NCBI GenBank assembly: GCA_002360945.1
Contig: DERO01000024.1
Span: 62,001 to 126,000, forward strand
Direction: 5' to 3'
Length of the DNA stretch: 64,000 nt
Origin: Leclercia adecarboxylata
GTDB taxonomy: Bacteria; Pseudomonadota; Gammaproteobacteria; Enterobacterales; Enterobacteriaceae
Each line of letters starts with the position of its first letter. The first letter of the stretch is position 1. The translations under genes were made by a program, and so were the position numbers. This document shows positions 22,512-32,831 of this stretch, piece by piece. Under the pieces are notes generated by a model. That model did no database searches and was not told where the DNA came from. It saw only the letters and a list, made by a program, of their open reading frames with translations.

Positions 22512-24809
22512 ATGAAATGGCTTTGTTCTGTAGGGGTAGCTGTAAGTCTGGCGCTGCAGCCCGCGCTGGCTGACGACCTGTTTGGCAATCATCCGCTGAC
22601 GCCGGAAGCCCGCGACGCATTTGTCACCGATCTGCTCACTAAGATGTCGGTCGACGAGAAAATCGGCCAGCTGCGTCTGATCAGCGTCGGGCCGGACAAT
22701 CCGAAAGAAGCCATTCGCGAGATGATTAAAAACGGCCAGGTGGGGGCGATCTTCAACACCGTCACCCGTCAGGATATCCGCAAAATGCAGGATCAGGTGA
22801 TGGAACTCAGCCACCTGAAAATCCCGTTATTCTTCGCCTATGACGTGGTCCACGGCCAGCGTACCGTCTTCCCGATCAGCCTCGGGCTGGCCTCCTCCTT
22901 TAACCTCGATGCGGTGAAAACCGTGGGGCGCGTGTCGGCTTATGAAGCGGCGGACGACGGTCTGAACATGACCTGGGCCCCGATGGTCGATGTTTCCCGC
23001 GATCCGCGCTGGGGCCGCGGCTCGGAAGGGTTCGGGGAAGATACTTATCTGACCGCTACCATGGGCAAAACCATGGTTGAAGCGATGCAGGGCAAAAGCC
23101 CGGCCGATCGCTACTCGGTGATGACCAGCGTCAAGCACTTCGCCGCCTATGGCGCCGTAGAGGGCGGGAAAGAGTACAACACCGTCGACATGAGCCCGCA
23201 GCGCCTGTTTAACGATTACATGCCGCCGTACAAAGCCGGTCTCGATGCCGGAAGCGGCGCGGTGATGGTGGCCCTGAACTCGCTCAACGGTACGCCGGCC
23301 ACCTCTGACTCCTGGCTGCTGAAAGACGTGCTGCGCGACCAGTGGGGCTTTAAAGGCATCACCGTTTCCGACCACGGCGCGATTAAAGAGCTGATCAAGC
23401 ACGGCACGGCCTCTGACCCGGAAGACGCGGTGCGGGTGGCGCTGAAGTCTGGCATCAACATGAGTATGAGCGATGAGTACTACAGCAAGTACCTGCCGGG
23501 TCTGGTGAAGAGCGGCAAAGTCACTATGGCGGAACTGGATGACGCCACGCGCCACGTGCTGAACGTGAAGTATGACATGGGGCTGTTTAACGATCCGTAC
23601 AGCCACCTCGGACCAAAAGAGTCCGACCCGACCGACACCAACGCCGAGAGCCGTCTGCATCGTAAAGAGGCCCGCGACGTGGCGCGCGAAAGCCTGGTGC
23701 TGCTGAAAAACCGTCTGGACACGCTGCCGCTGGCGAAATCCGGCACCGTGGCAGTGGTTGGCCCGCTGGCTGACAGCAAGCGCGACGTGATGGGCAGCTG
23801 GTCTGCGGCAGGCGTGGCCGATCAGTCCGTCACCGTGCTGACCGGTATCAAGGATGCGCTGGGCGACAAGGGCAAAGTGATCTACGCCAAAGGGGCTAAC
23901 GTCACCAGCGACAACGACATCGTCACCTTCCTCAACCAGTATGAAGAGGCGGTGAAGGTCGATCCGCGCCCGGCGCAGGAGATGATCGACGAGGCGGTAA
24001 ATGCTGCGAAGCAGTCTGACGTGGTGGTTGCCGTGGTGGGTGAAGCCCAGGGCATGGCCCATGAGGCGTCCAGCCGCACTGATATTACCCTGCCGAAGAG
24101 CCAGAAGGCGCTGATTGCTGCGCTGAAAGCCACCGGCAAACCGTTGGTGCTGGTGCTGATGAACGGTCGTCCGCTGGCGCTGGTTGATGAAAACCAGCAG
24201 GCCGACGCGATTCTGGAAACCTGGTTCGCCGGTACCGAGGGCGGTAACGCCATCGCCGACGTGCTGTTTGGCGATTACAACCCGTCGGGCAAACTGCCGA
24301 TGTCCTTCCCGCGCTCCGTCGGGCAGATCCCGGTCTACTACAGCCACCTCAACACCGGCCGTCCGTACAACGCGGATAAACCGAACAAGTACACCTCGCG
24401 CTATTTCGACGAAGCCAATGGCCCGCTCTATCCGTTTGGCTATGGCCTGAGCTACACCACCTTCACCCTTTCTGACGTGAAGATGTCGGCTCCGACGATG
24501 AAGGTGGACGGTAGCGTCACCGCCAGCGTCGAGGTGACCAACAGCGGCAAACGTGAAGGGGATACGGTGATCCAGATGTACGTCCAGGACGTTACCGCCT
24601 CGATGAGCCGCCCGGTGAAACAGCTGCGTGGTTTCGAGAAGGTGCACCTGAAACCAGGCGAAACCAAAACCGTCAGCTTCCCGATTGACGTGGATGCGCT
24701 CAAGTTCTGGAATCAGCAGATGAAATATGCCGCTGAGCCAGGCAAGTTCAACGTCTTTATTGGCGTCGATTCCGCTCGCGTCAACCAGGGCGAGTTCGAG
24801 CTGCTGTAA
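22512..24809 (+). CDS. bglX: BglX, periplasmic beta-glucosidase (GH3)
   Basis: Periplasmic exo-beta-glucosidase. 765 residues, as in E. coli. Signal peptide MKWLCSVGVAVSLALQPALA; GH3 N-terminal barrel with the nucleophile Asp in GITVSDHGAI; GH3 C-terminal domain with GEAQGMAHEASSRTDI and FGDYNPSGKLPMSFPRSVGQIP; fibronectin-III-like C-terminal domain ending GEFELL. Together with the bgl PTS operon it gives two routes for beta-glucosides in this window. A long opposite-strand frame is a shadow. Confidence 0.96.
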   Translation: MKWLCSVGVAVSLALQPALADDLFGNHPLTPEARDAFVTDLLTKMSVDEKIGQLRLISVGPDNPKEAIREMIKNGQVGAIFNTVTRQDIRKMQDQVMELSHLKIPLFFAYDVVHGQRTVFPISLGLASSFNLDAVKTVGRVSAYEAADDGLNMTWAPMVDVSRDPRWGRGSEGFGEDTYLTATMGKTMVEAMQGKSPADRYSVMTSVKHFAAYGAVEGGKEYNTVDMSPQRLFNDYMPPYKAGLDAGSGAVMVALNSLNGTPATSDSWLLKDVLRDQWGFKGITVSDHGAIKELIKHGTASDPEDAVRVALKSGINMSMSDEYYSKYLPGLVKSGKVTMAELDDATRHVLNVKYDMGLFNDPYSHLGPKESDPTDTNAESRLHRKEARDVARESLVLLKNRLDTLPLAKSGTVAVVGPLADSKRDVMGSWSAAGVADQSVTVLTGIKDALGDKGKVIYAKGANVTSDNDIVTFLNQYEEAVKVDPRPAQEMIDEAVNAAKQSDVVVAVVGEAQGMAHEASSRTDITLPKSQKALIAALKATGKPLVLVLMNGRPLALVDENQQADAILETWFAGTEGGNAIADVLFGDYNPSGKLPMSFPRSVGQIPVYYSHLNTGRPYNADKPNKYTSRYFDEANGPLYPFGYGLSYTTFTLSDVKMSAPTMKVDGSVTASVEVTNSGKREGDTVIQMYVQDVTASMSRPVKQLRGFEKVHLKPGETKTVSFPIDVDALKFWNQQMKYAAEPGKFNVFIGVDSARVNQGEFELL

Positions 24810-24822
24810 CCTTCCTTCCTTT

Positions 24823-24847
24823 GCATCCCCCGTCTCGCGGGGGATGC
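24823..24847 (+). terminator. bglX 3' hairpin
   Basis: GCATCCCCCG-TCTCG-CGGGGGATGC, a perfect 10 bp stem 13 bases after the bglX stop. The following bases (GTCTTACCTT) are only moderately T-rich, so termination may be partial. Confidence 0.7.
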
Positions 24848-24954
24848 GTCTTACCTTATGCTAAAAAGGCATTTTGACGGTTAATCCCGCCGTTTTAAGC
24901 TACGCTTTTCTCTCAAGCCTCTGAAAAAGGCAGCAAAAAAATGAGGATAGCAGA

Positions 24955-25872
24955 ATGACGATGGCAAAGGGGATGTTGGGATCTGCGGTGTTGCTGGCGG
25001 CGATGAGTCTGCCGTTACAGGCAGCAGAGCCGGTAAAGGTGGGATCAAAAATTGATACCGAAGGCGCGCTGCTCGGCAATATTATTTTGCAGGTGCTGGA
25101 GAGTCACGGCGTAAAAACCGTCAATAAAGTGCAGCTGGGTACCACCCCGGTGGTGCGCGGAGCAATTACCTCCGGCGAGCTGGATATCTACCCGGAATAC
25201 ACCGGCAACGGGGCGTTTTTCTTCAAAGATGAAAACGATCCGGCGTGGAAAAATGCCAGCGCCGGGTATGAGAAAGTCAAAAAGCTCGATGCTGAGCAGA
25301 ACAAGCTGATATGGCTTACCCCGGCACCGGCCAACAACACCTGGACCATCGCGGTCCGTAAAGACGTCGCCGAGAAAGGCAAACTTACCTCCCTCGAGGA
25401 TCTCAGCCGCTATCTGAAAGAGAAGGGTGATTTCAAACTCGCCGCCTCGGCGGAGTTTATTGAGCGCCCGGACGCGCTGCCGGCGTTTGAAAAAGCCTAC
25501 GACTTCAAGCTGGACCAAAGCCAGCTGCTCTCCCTGGCGGGCGGTGATACCGCGGTGACCATCAAAGCGGCAGCCCAGCAAACCTCGGGTGTGAATGCGG
25601 CAATGGCCTACGGCACCGACGGCCCGGTGGCGGCGCTGGGTCTGCAAACCCTGACCGATCCGAAAGGCGTTCAGCCGATCTATGCCCCGACCCCGGTGGT
25701 GCGCGAAGCGGTGCTGAAGGCCTACCCAGAGCTGGACGCCTGGCTGAAGCCGGTCTTTGACAGTCTGGATGAAAAAACCCTGCAACAGCTGAATGCCAGC
25801 ATTGCGGTGGAGGGGCTGGATGCCAAAAAAGTGGCGGCAGATTACCTGAAGCAGAAAGGGCTGGTGAAGTAG
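24955..25872 (+). CDS. osmF: OsmF (YehZ), glycine-betaine-type ABC substrate-binding protein
   Basis: Periplasmic binding protein of the OsmF-YehYXW importer, an RpoS- and osmo-controlled, low-affinity glycine betaine (or related) system. 305 residues as in E. coli. A signal peptide ends ...LPLQAA; then KVGSKIDTEGALLGNI and GELDIYPEYTGNGAFFF, typical of the ProX/OpuAC fold. A candidate sigma-S extended -10 (CTACGCT) lies at 24900-24906. First gene of a four-gene operon; yehY follows after 15 bases. Confidence 0.94.
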   Translation: MTMAKGMLGSAVLLAAMSLPLQAAEPVKVGSKIDTEGALLGNIILQVLESHGVKTVNKVQLGTTPVVRGAITSGELDIYPEYTGNGAFFFKDENDPAWKNASAGYEKVKKLDAEQNKLIWLTPAPANNTWTIAVRKDVAEKGKLTSLEDLSRYLKEKGDFKLAASAEFIERPDALPAFEKAYDFKLDQSQLLSLAGGDTAVTIKAAAQQTSGVNAAMAYGTDGPVAALGLQTLTDPKGVQPIYAPTPVVREAVLKAYPELDAWLKPVFDSLDEKTLQQLNASIAVEGLDAKKVAADYLKQKGLVK

Positions 25873-25887
25873 CCCCAGGACAGTTCA

Positions 25888-27045
25888 GTGCCGATAAGAT
25901 GTCATAACCGCGTCCTGCTGCTGCTGACGGTCATCGCCCTGGCGGCGGGCGCGTTACCTTTCGTCAATTTCGCCCCTAACCGGCTGGTGTCCGGAGAGGG
26001 GCGCGCCCTCTGGCAGGTGTGGTCGTTTTCCCCTGCGCTACTTTTACTTCCGCTGTGCCTGCTGCTGGGGCTCACCCTCGCCCGCGGGCGCTGGGCGCTG
26101 GCGGCGACGCTGGTGGTGTGCGAACTGCTGTTCGCCGCCCTGGTCTGGAGCGCCGGGCTGGCGGCTACCCATCTCGCTACCAGCGAAAGCCCGCTGGCGC
26201 GTACCGCGGTGGGCAGCGGCCTGTGGCTGTGGCTGGCGCTCTGCCTGCTGGCCTGTAGCGATGCCATTCGACGGCTCAGCCCGCAGCCGCTCTGGCGCTG
26301 GCTGCTGCAGGCGCAAATCTGGATCCTGCCGCTGCTGCTGTTATTCAGCGGCGAACTCAATTCGCTCTCCCTGCTGAAAGAGTACGCCAACCGCGAGGAG
26401 GTCTTTGACGCCGCTCTCGCGCAGCATCTGACCCTGCTGTTGGGCACGCTGATCCCGGCGCTGCTGATCGGCGTGCCGCTGGGGATGTTCTGTTATCGCC
26501 GCCCGACAACGCAAGGGCCGGTGTTTGCGGTGCTTAACGTGATTCAGACCGTGCCCTCCGTGGCGCTGTTCGGCCTGCTGATTGCCCCGCTCGCCGGGCT
26601 GACCCGCGCCTGGCCGTGGCTGTCGTCTCTGGGCATTGCCGGGACCGGCATGACCCCGGCGCTGATCGCCCTGGTGCTCTATGCCCTGCTGCCGTTGGCG
26701 CGCGGGGTGCTGGCGGGGCTCAGCCAGGTACCGGCCGAGGTGCTGGAGAGCGCCGACGCGATGGGGATGAACGCCCGACAGCGCTTCTGGCAGATCCAGC
26801 TCCCGCTGGCGCTGCCGGTGCTGCTGCGCGGCCTGCGGGTGGTGGCGGTACAAACGGTGGGAATGGCGGTAATTGCGGCGTTGATCGGTGCCGGAGGATT
26901 CGGGGCGCTGGTGTTCCAGGGGCTGCTGAGCAGCGCGCTGGATCTGGTGCTGCTGGGCGTGATCCCGACCATCGTGCTGGCGGTGGTGGTGGATGCGCTT
27001 TTTGCCCTGTGGATCGCCCTGCTGCGAAGGAGAACCCATGATTGA
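25888..27045 (+). CDS. yehY: YehY, ABC permease of the OsmF system
   Basis: Inner-membrane permease. The GTG at 25888 has CAGGA 8-9 bases upstream and gives 385 residues, the E. coli length. The N-terminal half has several weakly conserved spans; the C-terminal half holds the BPD_transp domain with the EAA-type loop ([27 protein letters not shown]). It is highly hydrophobic and very rich in Leu and Ala codons of high GC. The end overlaps the yehX start by 8 bases. Confidence 0.92.
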   Translation: MPIRCHNRVLLLLTVIALAAGALPFVNFAPNRLVSGEGRALWQVWSFSPALLLLPLCLLLGLTLARGRWALAATLVVCELLFAALVWSAGLAATHLATSESPLARTAVGSGLWLWLALCLLACSDAIRRLSPQPLWRWLLQAQIWILPLLLLFSGELNSLSLLKEYANREEVFDAALAQHLTLLLGTLIPALLIGVPLGMFCYRRPTTQGPVFAVLNVIQTVPSVALFGLLIAPLAGLTRAWPWLSSLGIAGTGMTPALIALVLYALLPLARGVLAGLSQVPAEVLESADAMGMNARQRFWQIQLPLALPVLLRGLRVVAVQTVGMAVIAALIGAGGFGALVFQGLLSSALDLVLLGVIPTIVLAVVVDALFALWIALLRRRTHD

Positions 27046-27973
27046 ATTCCATGATGTAAACAAAACCTTTGCCGGGGAGCCCGCGGTCAGCGATCTGAAC
27101 CTGACCTTTGCCGAAGGGGCATTTTCGGTACTGATTGGCACCTCGGGGTCCGGCAAATCGACCACCCTGAAGATGATCAACCGGCTGGTGGAGCACGACA
27201 GCGGCCTGATCCGCTTTGCCGGAGAGGAGATCCGCAGCCTGCCGGTGCTGGAACTGCGTCGGCGGATGGGCTACGCCATTCAGTCCATCGGGCTGTTTCC
27301 GCACTGGACGGTAGCGCGCAATATCGCCACCGTGCCGCAGCTGCAAAAATGGCCGCAGCAAAAAATTAACGATCGTGTGGATGAACTGATGGCCCTGCTG
27401 GGGCTGGAGCCGGTGCTGCGCGAGCGCTTCCCGCATCAGCTCTCCGGCGGGCAGCAGCAGCGGGTAGGGGTGGCGCGCGCCCTGGCCGCTAACCCGGAGG
27501 TGCTCCTGATGGATGAACCTTTTGGTGCCCTCGATCCGGTGACCCGCAGCGCGCTGCAGCTGGAGATGACCCGCATCCACCGCATTCTGGGGCGCACCAT
27601 TATCCTGGTGACCCACGATATCGACGAGGCCCTGCGGCTGGCGGACCATCTGGTCTTGATGGATCACGGCAGGGTGGTACAGCAGGGGACGCCGCTGACG
27701 CTGCTGACCCAGCCCGCGAATGCCTTTGTGCGCGAGTTCTTTGGCCGCAGCGAGCTGGGCGTGCGCCTGCTGTCGCTGCGCACGGTGGGGGAGTCGATGC
27801 GCAGGGAGATCGCCGCTAGTGGAGAGAGCCCGCTACAGGCCACCATGAGCCTGCGGGATGCGCTCTCGGCCTTTGTCAGCAGCGGCAGCGAAAGCCTGCC
27901 GGTGGTGGATGACCAGCAGCGGCCCTGCGGTACGCTCTGGTTTCGCGATCTGCTGGCCCGGGAGGCGTCATGA
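27038..27973 (+). CDS. yehX: YehX, ABC ATPase of the OsmF system
   Basis: ATPase of the osmoprotectant importer. The ATG at 27038 ([11 protein letters not shown]) has AAGGAGAA upstream and gives 311 residues, close to E. coli; an upstream in-frame GTG would start inside yehY. Walker [10 protein letters not shown], signature [15 protein letters not shown], Walker [17 protein letters not shown]-loop VTHD. The C-terminal part has one CBS-like stretch ([21 protein letters not shown]). It overlaps yehW by 4 bases (ATGA). Confidence 0.94.
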   Translation: MIEFHDVNKTFAGEPAVSDLNLTFAEGAFSVLIGTSGSGKSTTLKMINRLVEHDSGLIRFAGEEIRSLPVLELRRRMGYAIQSIGLFPHWTVARNIATVPQLQKWPQQKINDRVDELMALLGLEPVLRERFPHQLSGGQQQRVGVARALAANPEVLLMDEPFGALDPVTRSALQLEMTRIHRILGRTIILVTHDIDEALRLADHLVLMDHGRVVQQGTPLTLLTQPANAFVREFFGRSELGVRLLSLRTVGESMRREIAASGESPLQATMSLRDALSAFVSSGSESLPVVDDQQRPCGTLWFRDLLAREAS

Positions 27974-28707
27974 GTCGATTACGCGATCCGCTCCTGTGGC
28001 TGGTGGCGCTGTTTGTTGCGCTGTTACTGGTGATGCCCTACAGCGCGCCGCTGTTCAGCGCGCTCTTTCCCGAGCTGCCGCGTCCGGTCTATCAGCAGGA
28101 GAGCTTTGTCAGCCTGACCCTGTCCCACTTCTGGCTGGTGGGGATCTCAAGTCTGATAGCCATCGTGCTGGGAGTGGGGGCCGGGATTGCGGTCACGCGC
28201 CCGGCTGGACACGAGTTTCGCCCGCTGGTCGAGACCATCGCCGCGGTCGGGCAGACCTTCCCGCCGGTGGCGGTGCTGGCGATTGCGGTGCCGGTGATGG
28301 GGTTTGGGCAACAGCCCGCCATTATCGCGCTAATTCTCTACGGGGTACTGCCGATTTTGCAGGCGACGCTGGCGGGGCTGGCGTCAGTGCCCGCGGCGGC
28401 CATCAGCGTGGCGGAAGGGATGGGGATGAGCGGCTGGCAGCGTCTGCGCAACGTGGAGTTGCCGCTGGCCGCGCCGGTGATGCTGGCCGGGATCCGCACC
28501 TCGGTGATTATCAATATCGGGACGGCGGCCATCGCCTCAACCGTGGGGGCCAACACGCTGGGGACGCCGATCATTATCGGCTTAAGCGGGTTTAATACGG
28601 CCTATATCATCCAGGGTGCGCTGCTGGTGGCGCTGGCGGCGATTGTAGTGGATCGGGCGTTTGAGCGGCTGGCGCAGAGCCTCAGCCGACACCGCCACGG
28701 ACAATAA
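27970..28707 (+). CDS. yehW: YehW, second ABC permease of the OsmF system
   Basis: Inner-membrane permease, 245 residues against 243 in E. coli, with about five to six spans. BPD_transp loop [25 protein letters not shown] is typical. Last gene of osmF-yehYXW. Its last 26 bases overlap, on the other strand, the end of the tiny gene yohO. Confidence 0.93.
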   Translation: MSRLRDPLLWLVALFVALLLVMPYSAPLFSALFPELPRPVYQQESFVSLTLSHFWLVGISSLIAIVLGVGAGIAVTRPAGHEFRPLVETIAAVGQTFPPVAVLAIAVPVMGFGQQPAIIALILYGVLPILQATLAGLASVPAAAISVAEGMGMSGWQRLRNVELPLAAPVMLAGIRTSVIINIGTAAIASTVGANTLGTPIIIGLSGFNTAYIIQGALLVALAAIVVDRAFERLAQSLSRHRHGQ

Positions 28708-28795
28708 ACGAATATCCTGCCAGCATCACGCCCCCAATACCGCTGACGGCCATGAGTACGAACAGGGTGATAACCGCGACTTTGGTTGCCTTCAT
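28682..28795 (-). CDS. yohO: YohO, 37-residue membrane protein
   Basis: Short gene read directly from the sequence: 37 residues beginning [20 protein letters not shown], then [17 protein letters not shown]. It is one membrane span and nearly the same as my memory of E. coli YohO (35 residues), which sits at the same place between yehW and mlrA. AGGAG lies 6-8 bases before the ATG. The 3' end overlaps yehW in antisense. Function unknown. Confidence 0.85.
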   Translation of the reverse strand: MKATKVAVITLFVLMAVSGIGGVMLAGYSFIVRGGVG

Positions 28796-28854
28796 AATGT
28801 GCTCCTGATGTTAACAGAGCGATTATACGGTGAAGCGCGGCTGTTAATGAACCA

Positions 28855-29589
28855 TTAATTGCCTTTCAGCGGGAACACGGGATAACCATGCGCCTGCCAC
28901 TGGGTAAGCTGCTGCTGCTGCGCCGCCGTCGGGGATTCGCCGCACCAGACCAGCAGCGTCTGCCCGTCGAACAGCTCCGGGCGCAGCTGCACCAGCGAGT
29001 GCGCCAGCACGTCGACGCGCCAGCCCTCCTGCGCGGCGATCCAGGCTTCCAGCCACAGGCGGGTAGTGTCCTGCACGTTCCAGCCGACAACCAGCGCATC
29101 CTTGCTGTTCTTCTTTCGCGCGCTGGCCAGGCAGATGCAGATGTAGTTGATCAGTACCCCGTCGAGAGCACTCAACAGTGCCTGCAGGGTCGGTTGCTGG
29201 GACTGCAGCCTTCGGCGTAACGGAATAAACAGGTGCGTAATTAGGGTTTGCGCAGGGTATTCGCTGCCGCGATCCTTGAGCCACACCCGCAGGCGATGCA
29301 GATGGCCGGACTGCAGATAACGCAGCAGCACCTCCTGCTGTTCGCGCCAGATGTCCTGCTCTTCCTGACCCTCGGGGCTCAGTAGCGTTTTGACTTTGCC
29401 GACCTGAACGCCGTTATCGATCCAGCCCTTGATCTCACGGATGCGGTCGATATCCGCATCGGTGAACAGCCGGTGTCCGCCGTCGGTTCGCTGTGGTTTA
29501 AGTAATCCGTAACGTCGTTGCCATGCGCGTAACGTCACAGGATTGATATCACACAGGAGTGCCACTTCCCCAATCGTGTAGAGCGCCAT
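28855..29589 (-). CDS. mlrA: MlrA, MerR-like activator of csgD
   Basis: MerR-type DNA-binding protein that activates csgD, and so curli and cellulose, in stationary phase. The ATG at 29589 (MALYTIGEVALLCDINPVTL) matches the E. coli start; an upstream in-frame start would add seven residues. 244 residues against 243. The N-terminal winged HTH (NPVTLRAWQRRYGLLKPQRT) is followed by a cobalamin-binding-like C-terminal domain that lacks the B12 DxHxxG motif. Confidence 0.94.
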   Translation of the reverse strand: MALYTIGEVALLCDINPVTLRAWQRRYGLLKPQRTDGGHRLFTDADIDRIREIKGWIDNGVQVGKVKTLLSPEGQEEQDIWREQQEVLLRYLQSGHLHRLRVWLKDRGSEYPAQTLITHLFIPLRRRLQSQQPTLQALLSALDGVLINYICICLASARKKNSKDALVVGWNVQDTTRLWLEAWIAAQEGWRVDVLAHSLVQLRPELFDGQTLLVWCGESPTAAQQQQLTQWQAHGYPVFPLKGN

Positions 29590-29806
29590 GTTTTCCCCCG
29601 GCTTGCACATACCCAGATTAACTGTAGACGCAGAATGGCGAACCAGGAAGGATCCCTCTTTTTTTGGACTATTTACGTGAATTTAAGATTACATTGAATA
29701 AAAGGTGTGATGCCTGGCACGAAAACACATTTTTATCCTCGTGCTGCCAGGAAAGTTAATGCGCTTCGGTGTATGTTACGCGGTTTTACACGTGTGGTTT
29801 GTGGGC

Positions 29807-31492
29807 ATGTACGAATTTAATCTGGTGTTGCTGCTGCTTCAGCAGATGTGTGTGTTTCTGGTCATCGCATGGTTGATGAGTAAAACACGCCTGTTCATTC
29901 CCCTGATGCAGGTCACAGTTCGCCTGCCGCACAAGCTGCTCTGCTATGTCACCTTCTCCATCTTCTGCATTCTCGGCACCTATCTCGGCCTGCACATTGA
30001 AGACTCGATAGCCAACACCCGGGCGATTGGTGCGGTGATGGGCGGTCTGCTCGGCGGCCCGGTGGTCGGCGGGCTGGTGGGGCTGACCGGAGGGCTGCAC
30101 CGCTACTCGATGGGCGGAATGACGGCGCTGAGCTGCATGATCTCGACCATCGTCGAAGGGCTGCTCGGCGGCCTGATCCACAGCGTGATGGTCCGGCGCG
30201 GTCGCCCGGATAAAGTCTTCAGCCCGCTCACCGCGGGCATGGTCACCCTGGTGGCCGAACTGGTGCAGATGCTGATCATATTGCTGATCGCCCGGCCGTT
30301 CGAGGATGCCCTGCATCTGGTCAGCAGCATTGCCGCCCCGATGATGGTCACCAACACCCTGGGCGCCGCGCTGTTCATGCGCATTCTGCTCGACAAGCGG
30401 GCGATGTTTGAAAAATACACCTCCGCCTTTTCGGCAACGGCGCTGAAGGTGGCGGCCTCAACGGAAGGGATCCTGCGCCAGGGCTTTAACGAAGAGAACA
30501 GCATGAGGGTGGCCCAGGTGCTGCATCAGGAGCTGGATATCAGCGCCGTCGCCATCACCGATCGCGAAAAGCTGCTGGCCTTTACCGGCACCGGTGACGA
30601 TCACCACCTGCCCGGCAGACCGATTTCGTCCGCGTATACGCTTCGCGCCATTGAGACCGGTGAGGTAGTCTACGCCGACGGTAACGAAGTGCCGTACCGC
30701 TGCTCGCTGCATCCGCAGTGCAAGCTGGGTTCGACGCTGGTGATCCCCCTGCGCGGCGAAAATCAGCGGGTGATGGGCACCATCAAACTGTACGAAGCGA
30801 AAAACCGTCTGTTCAGCTCCATCAACCGAACCCTCGGGGAGGGGATTGCCCAGCTGCTCTCCGCCCAGATCCTTGCCGGGCAGTACGAGCGGCAGAAGGC
30901 GCTGCTGACCCAGTCGGAAATCAAGCTGTTGCACGCTCAGGTTAACCCGCATTTTCTGTTTAACGCGCTTAATACGCTGAAAGCGGTGATCCGCCGTGAT
31001 AGCGAGCAGGCGACGCAGCTGGTGCAGTTTCTCTCGACCTTTTTCCGCAAGAACCTGAAGCGGCCGTCGGAGATCGTCACCCTGGCCGATGAGATTGAGC
31101 ATGTGAACGCCTATCTGCAGATTGAGCAGGCCCGGTTCCAGTCGCGCCTGCAGGTGACGCTCTCGGTGCCGGACGAACTGGCCTGGCAGCAGCTGCCGGC
31201 CTTTACCCTGCAGCCGATCGTCGAGAATGCGATCAAGCACGGCACCTCGCAGCTGCTGGGCACCGGCGAAATTACCATCACCGCCAGCCGCTTTAACCGC
31301 TATCTGGTGCTGGATATTGAAGACAACGCCGGGCTCTATACCTCTGCCAGAGAGGGCGGCGGCCTGGGGATGGGGCTGGTGGATAAACGCCTGCGCGCCC
31401 ATTTTGGTGAAGATTGCGGGATCACCGTCGCCTGCGAGCCCGACTGCTTTACCCGCATAACCTTAAGACTGCCTCTGGAGGAACACGCATGA
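29807..31492 (+). CDS. btsS: BtsS (YehU), pyruvate-sensing LytS-type histidine kinase
   Basis: Inner-membrane sensor kinase that responds to extracellular pyruvate. The ATG at 29807 ([14 protein letters not shown]) matches the E. coli start; 561 residues, the same length. 5TM-5TMR_LYT domain (N-terminal spans, [17 protein letters not shown]), GAF domain (about 220-355), HisKA_7TM/His_kinase domain with [16 protein letters not shown] containing the phospho-His, then HATPase ([23 protein letters not shown]). Stop and btsR start overlap as ATGA. Confidence 0.95.
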   Translation: MYEFNLVLLLLQQMCVFLVIAWLMSKTRLFIPLMQVTVRLPHKLLCYVTFSIFCILGTYLGLHIEDSIANTRAIGAVMGGLLGGPVVGGLVGLTGGLHRYSMGGMTALSCMISTIVEGLLGGLIHSVMVRRGRPDKVFSPLTAGMVTLVAELVQMLIILLIARPFEDALHLVSSIAAPMMVTNTLGAALFMRILLDKRAMFEKYTSAFSATALKVAASTEGILRQGFNEENSMRVAQVLHQELDISAVAITDREKLLAFTGTGDDHHLPGRPISSAYTLRAIETGEVVYADGNEVPYRCSLHPQCKLGSTLVIPLRGENQRVMGTIKLYEAKNRLFSSINRTLGEGIAQLLSAQILAGQYERQKALLTQSEIKLLHAQVNPHFLFNALNTLKAVIRRDSEQATQLVQFLSTFFRKNLKRPSEIVTLADEIEHVNAYLQIEQARFQSRLQVTLSVPDELAWQQLPAFTLQPIVENAIKHGTSQLLGTGEITITASRFNRYLVLDIEDNAGLYTSAREGGGLGMGLVDKRLRAHFGEDCGITVACEPDCFTRITLRLPLEEHA

Positions 31493-32208
31493 TGAACGTG
31501 CTGATTGTCGACGATGAGCCTCTGGCGCGTGAAAACCTGCGGTTTTTGCTGCAGGAGCAGAGCGATATCGAGATTGTGGGCGAGTGCGCCAACGCCATCG
31601 AAGCCATCGGGGCGGTACACAAGCTGCGCCCGGACGTGCTGTTTCTGGATATCCAGATGCCGCGCATCAGCGGCCTGGAGATGGTGGGTATGCTCGATCC
31701 GGAGCATCGCCCCTATATCGTGTTTCTTACCGCCTTTGACGAGTACGCGGTCAAAGCCTTTGAAGAGCACGCCTTTGACTATCTGCTTAAACCCATCGAG
31801 GAGCAGCGGCTGGAAAAGACCCTCAACCGCCTGCGCCAGGAGCGCAACGTGCAGGACGTCTCCCTGCTGGCGGAGCATCAGCAGCCGCTGAAGTTTATCC
31901 CCTGTACCGGCCACAGCCGCATTTATCTTCTGCAGATGGACGACGTGGCGTTTGTCAGCAGCCGGATGAGCGGGGTGTTTGTGACCAGCGGCGAAGGCAA
32001 AGAGGGCTTTACCGAGCTGACGCTGCGCACCCTGGAGAGCCGCACGCCGCTGCTGCGCTGCCATCGTCAGTATCTGGTCAATATGGCGCACCTGAAGGAG
32101 ATCCGCCTCGAGGAGAACGGTCAGGCCGAGCTGGTGCTGAGGGCCGGGCAGACGGTGCCGGTCAGCCGGCGCTACCTGAAGAGTTTGAAAGAGGCGATAG
32201 GGCTGTAA
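31489..32208 (+). CDS. btsR: BtsR (YehT), LytTR response regulator
   Basis: DNA-binding partner of BtsS; in E. coli it activates the pyruvate transporter gene btsT, which is not in this window. 239 residues, the E. coli length. Receiver domain with D8/D9, phosphoacceptor D54 (LFLDIQMP) and K106-type VKA...LLKP; C-terminal LytTR DNA-binding domain ([49 protein letters not shown]). The start is coupled to the btsS stop. Confidence 0.95.
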   Translation: MMNVLIVDDEPLARENLRFLLQEQSDIEIVGECANAIEAIGAVHKLRPDVLFLDIQMPRISGLEMVGMLDPEHRPYIVFLTAFDEYAVKAFEEHAFDYLLKPIEEQRLEKTLNRLRQERNVQDVSLLAEHQQPLKFIPCTGHSRIYLLQMDDVAFVSSRMSGVFVTSGEGKEGFTELTLRTLESRTPLLRCHRQYLVNMAHLKEIRLEENGQAELVLRAGQTVPVSRRYLKSLKEAIGL

Positions 32209-32255
32209 AACTGGTACACTGCGCGCCATAGCATCATCGACAGTTAAAGGCACAC

Positions 32256-32726
32256 ATGATTAGCAATGACATTCTTCGTAGCCTGCGCTACACCCTGAAA
32301 GCCAACAATAACGACATGGTGCGCATTCTTGCGCTGGCCGAGATGGAAGCCACGTCGGCAGGTTTCGACACCTGGATGACCAAAGAAGATGAGGACGGTT
32401 TTGTTCGCTGCCCGGACATCATCCTGTCTGGTTTCCTGAACGGTCTTATCTATGACAAGCGCGGCAAAGATGAGTCTGCGCCTGAGCTGGCGCTGGAGCG
32501 TCGGGTGAACAACAATACGGTGCTGAAAAAGCTGCGTATCGCTTTTTCTCTGAAGACCGACGATATTGTGGCAATCATGACCGAGCAAAAATACCGCGTA
32601 TCTGTACCGGAAGTGACCGCCATGATGCGCGCCCCGGATCATAAAAACTACCGCGAGTGCGGGGATCAGTTTTTGCGTAACTTCCTGCGCGGGCTGACGC
32701 ACCGGGTGCATCATCCGAAGGCGTGA
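32256..32726 (+). CDS. yehS: YehS, DUF1456 family protein
   Basis: 156-residue soluble protein, same length as E. coli YehS, with two DUF1456 repeats (ILRSLRYTLKANNNDMVRILAL... and VLKKLRIAFSLKTDDIVAIM). Function unknown. It follows btsR by 47 bases and has its own possible leader. Downstream comes a dispersed palindrome and a shared terminator with metG. Confidence 0.93.
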   Translation: MISNDILRSLRYTLKANNNDMVRILALAEMEATSAGFDTWMTKEDEDGFVRCPDIILSGFLNGLIYDKRGKDESAPELALERRVNNNTVLKKLRIAFSLKTDDIVAIMTEQKYRVSVPEVTAMMRAPDHKNYRECGDQFLRNFLRGLTHRVHHPKA

Positions 32727-32733
32727 TGCGGCA

Positions 32734-32783
32734 GGGTGCGGCCTGATGCCCTCACCCCGACCCTCTCCCACGGGGAGAGGGAG
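32734..32783. repeat. Dispersed intergenic palindromic repeat, copy 1
   Basis: GGGTGCGGCCTGATGCCCTC followed by ACCCCGACCCTCTCCCACG and GGGAGAGGGAG. The CCCTCTCCC/GGGAGAGGG arms form a stem. Related copies lie at 36117-36152 and 63922-63968, always just after a gene. Confidence 0.8.
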
Positions 32784-32798
32784 AAAACAAAATGCCAT

Positions 32799-32830
32799 AA
32801 AAAAAGCCGGAGATTATCTCCGGCTTTTTT
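32799..32830. terminator. Bidirectional terminator between yehS and metG
   Basis: AAAAAAGCCGGAGA-TTA-TCTCCGGCTTTTTT, a perfect symmetrical stem with A- and T-runs, between convergent yehS and metG. Confidence 0.93.
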
Positions 32831-32831
32831 A

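Noticed and set aside
22827-24647. 606-codon open frame opposite bglX
   Set aside because: Same shadow effect; bglX on the + strand is full length with known motifs.
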